Below, one piece after another: positions 63,961 through 64,000 of a DNA stretch of 64,000 bases. The stretch comes from Chrysomallon squamiferum (Eukaryota > Mollusca > Gastropoda > Neomphalida > Peltospiridae): contig CM022665.1 in NCBI GenBank assembly GCA_012295275.1, positions 13,784,476 to 13,848,475 on the forward strand, written 5' to 3'. The notes beneath the pieces are model-generated. The model had not been told where the DNA came from. It saw only the letters and a program-made list of their open reading frames with translations, and did not search any database. Position 1 is the stretch's first letter; the number at the start of each line of letters is the position of its first letter. The position numbers and the translations under genes are program-made.

Positions 63961-64000
63961 ACATGGATATTAAATACAGACCCATTCCAATGCTAATAAA

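Larger units (their letters stand above)
61973..64000 (+). other. T (TBXT/brachyury): Brachyury intron 4 (5' part, open at window end)
   Basis: No further Brachyury exon is visible. Contains a tRNA-like segment, (TTTA)n (62134-62165), (AAT)n(AAAT)n (62836-62900), poly(T)/poly(A) (63173-63211, 63248-63277), a CpG-rich patch (63290-63600) and a minisatellite at the end. Confidence 0.8.

Overview
This is a eukaryotic window from an AT-rich, intron-rich animal genome crowded with simple repeats. It has no prokaryotic features. Two genes are recognisable, both on the + strand and both cut by the window edges. At the left edge are the last two coding exons of a serine/threonine-kinase-like gene that I recognise as STK40 (240-359 and 957-1260). 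At the right edge are the first four coding exons of a Brachyury (T/TBXT) orthologue (46140-46375, 52548-52812, 60018-60158, 61911-61972). Its C-terminal exons lie beyond position 64000. The Brachyury N-terminus and T-box are clearly bilaterian. Very long introns, pervasive di-, tri- and tetranucleotide arrays and AT-rich spacers suggest a mollusc, most likely a coleoid cephalopod such as an octopus. That assignment is inference, not something the sequence proves.

Layout. 1-1260 is the STK40 3' end, followed by an AT-rich stretch that probably holds its 3' UTR. About 1.3-46.1 kb is an intergenic desert of roughly 45 kb. Most of it is microsatellite, poly(A)/poly(T) and AT-rich low-complexity DNA. 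Set into it are a series of 250-750 bp islands that are more complex, richer in CpG and nearly free of simple repeats (about 5.69-6.42, 7.02-7.76, 11.47-11.93, 14.6-14.9, 18.2-18.5, 19.6-20.3, 26.1-26.46, 28.7-29.0, 31.15-31.74, 34.1-34.8, 35.48-36.03, 39.84-40.25, 41.8-42.17 kb). No island contains a convincing exon. Their position upstream of a developmental transcription factor makes them candidates for cis-regulatory DNA. About 45.2-46.14 kb is the Brachyury 5' flank. 46.14-64.0 kb is the gene itself, with introns of 6172, 7205 and 1752 bp, the start of a fourth, and further islands in intron 2 (53.95-55.3 and 56.85-57.56 kb).

Mobile and duplicated DNA. A non-autonomous hAT-like element of about 884 bp (8691-9574) sits inside one copy of a diverged 0.7 kb duplication (3955-4655 versus 8415-10050). 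The uninterrupted copy shows the empty site. Other structures include a 58-bp dispersed unit next to GA tracts (42557-42614, 48997-49054), a possible foldback element (10981-11469), short minisatellites, and weak tRNA-derived SINE-like heads.

The two genes have no evident functional link. STK40 is a pseudokinase scaffold for the COP1 ubiquitin ligase; Brachyury is a T-box transcription factor of gastrulation, blastopore and axial patterning. The most interesting signals are regulatory. The Brachyury exon 1 donor lies in a hairpin that also carries T-box-like half-sites, the exon 2 acceptor abuts a long (TTA)n microsatellite, and a GLI-consensus site and T half-sites lie in intron 2 and upstream islands. 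I did not find a clearly new biological system.
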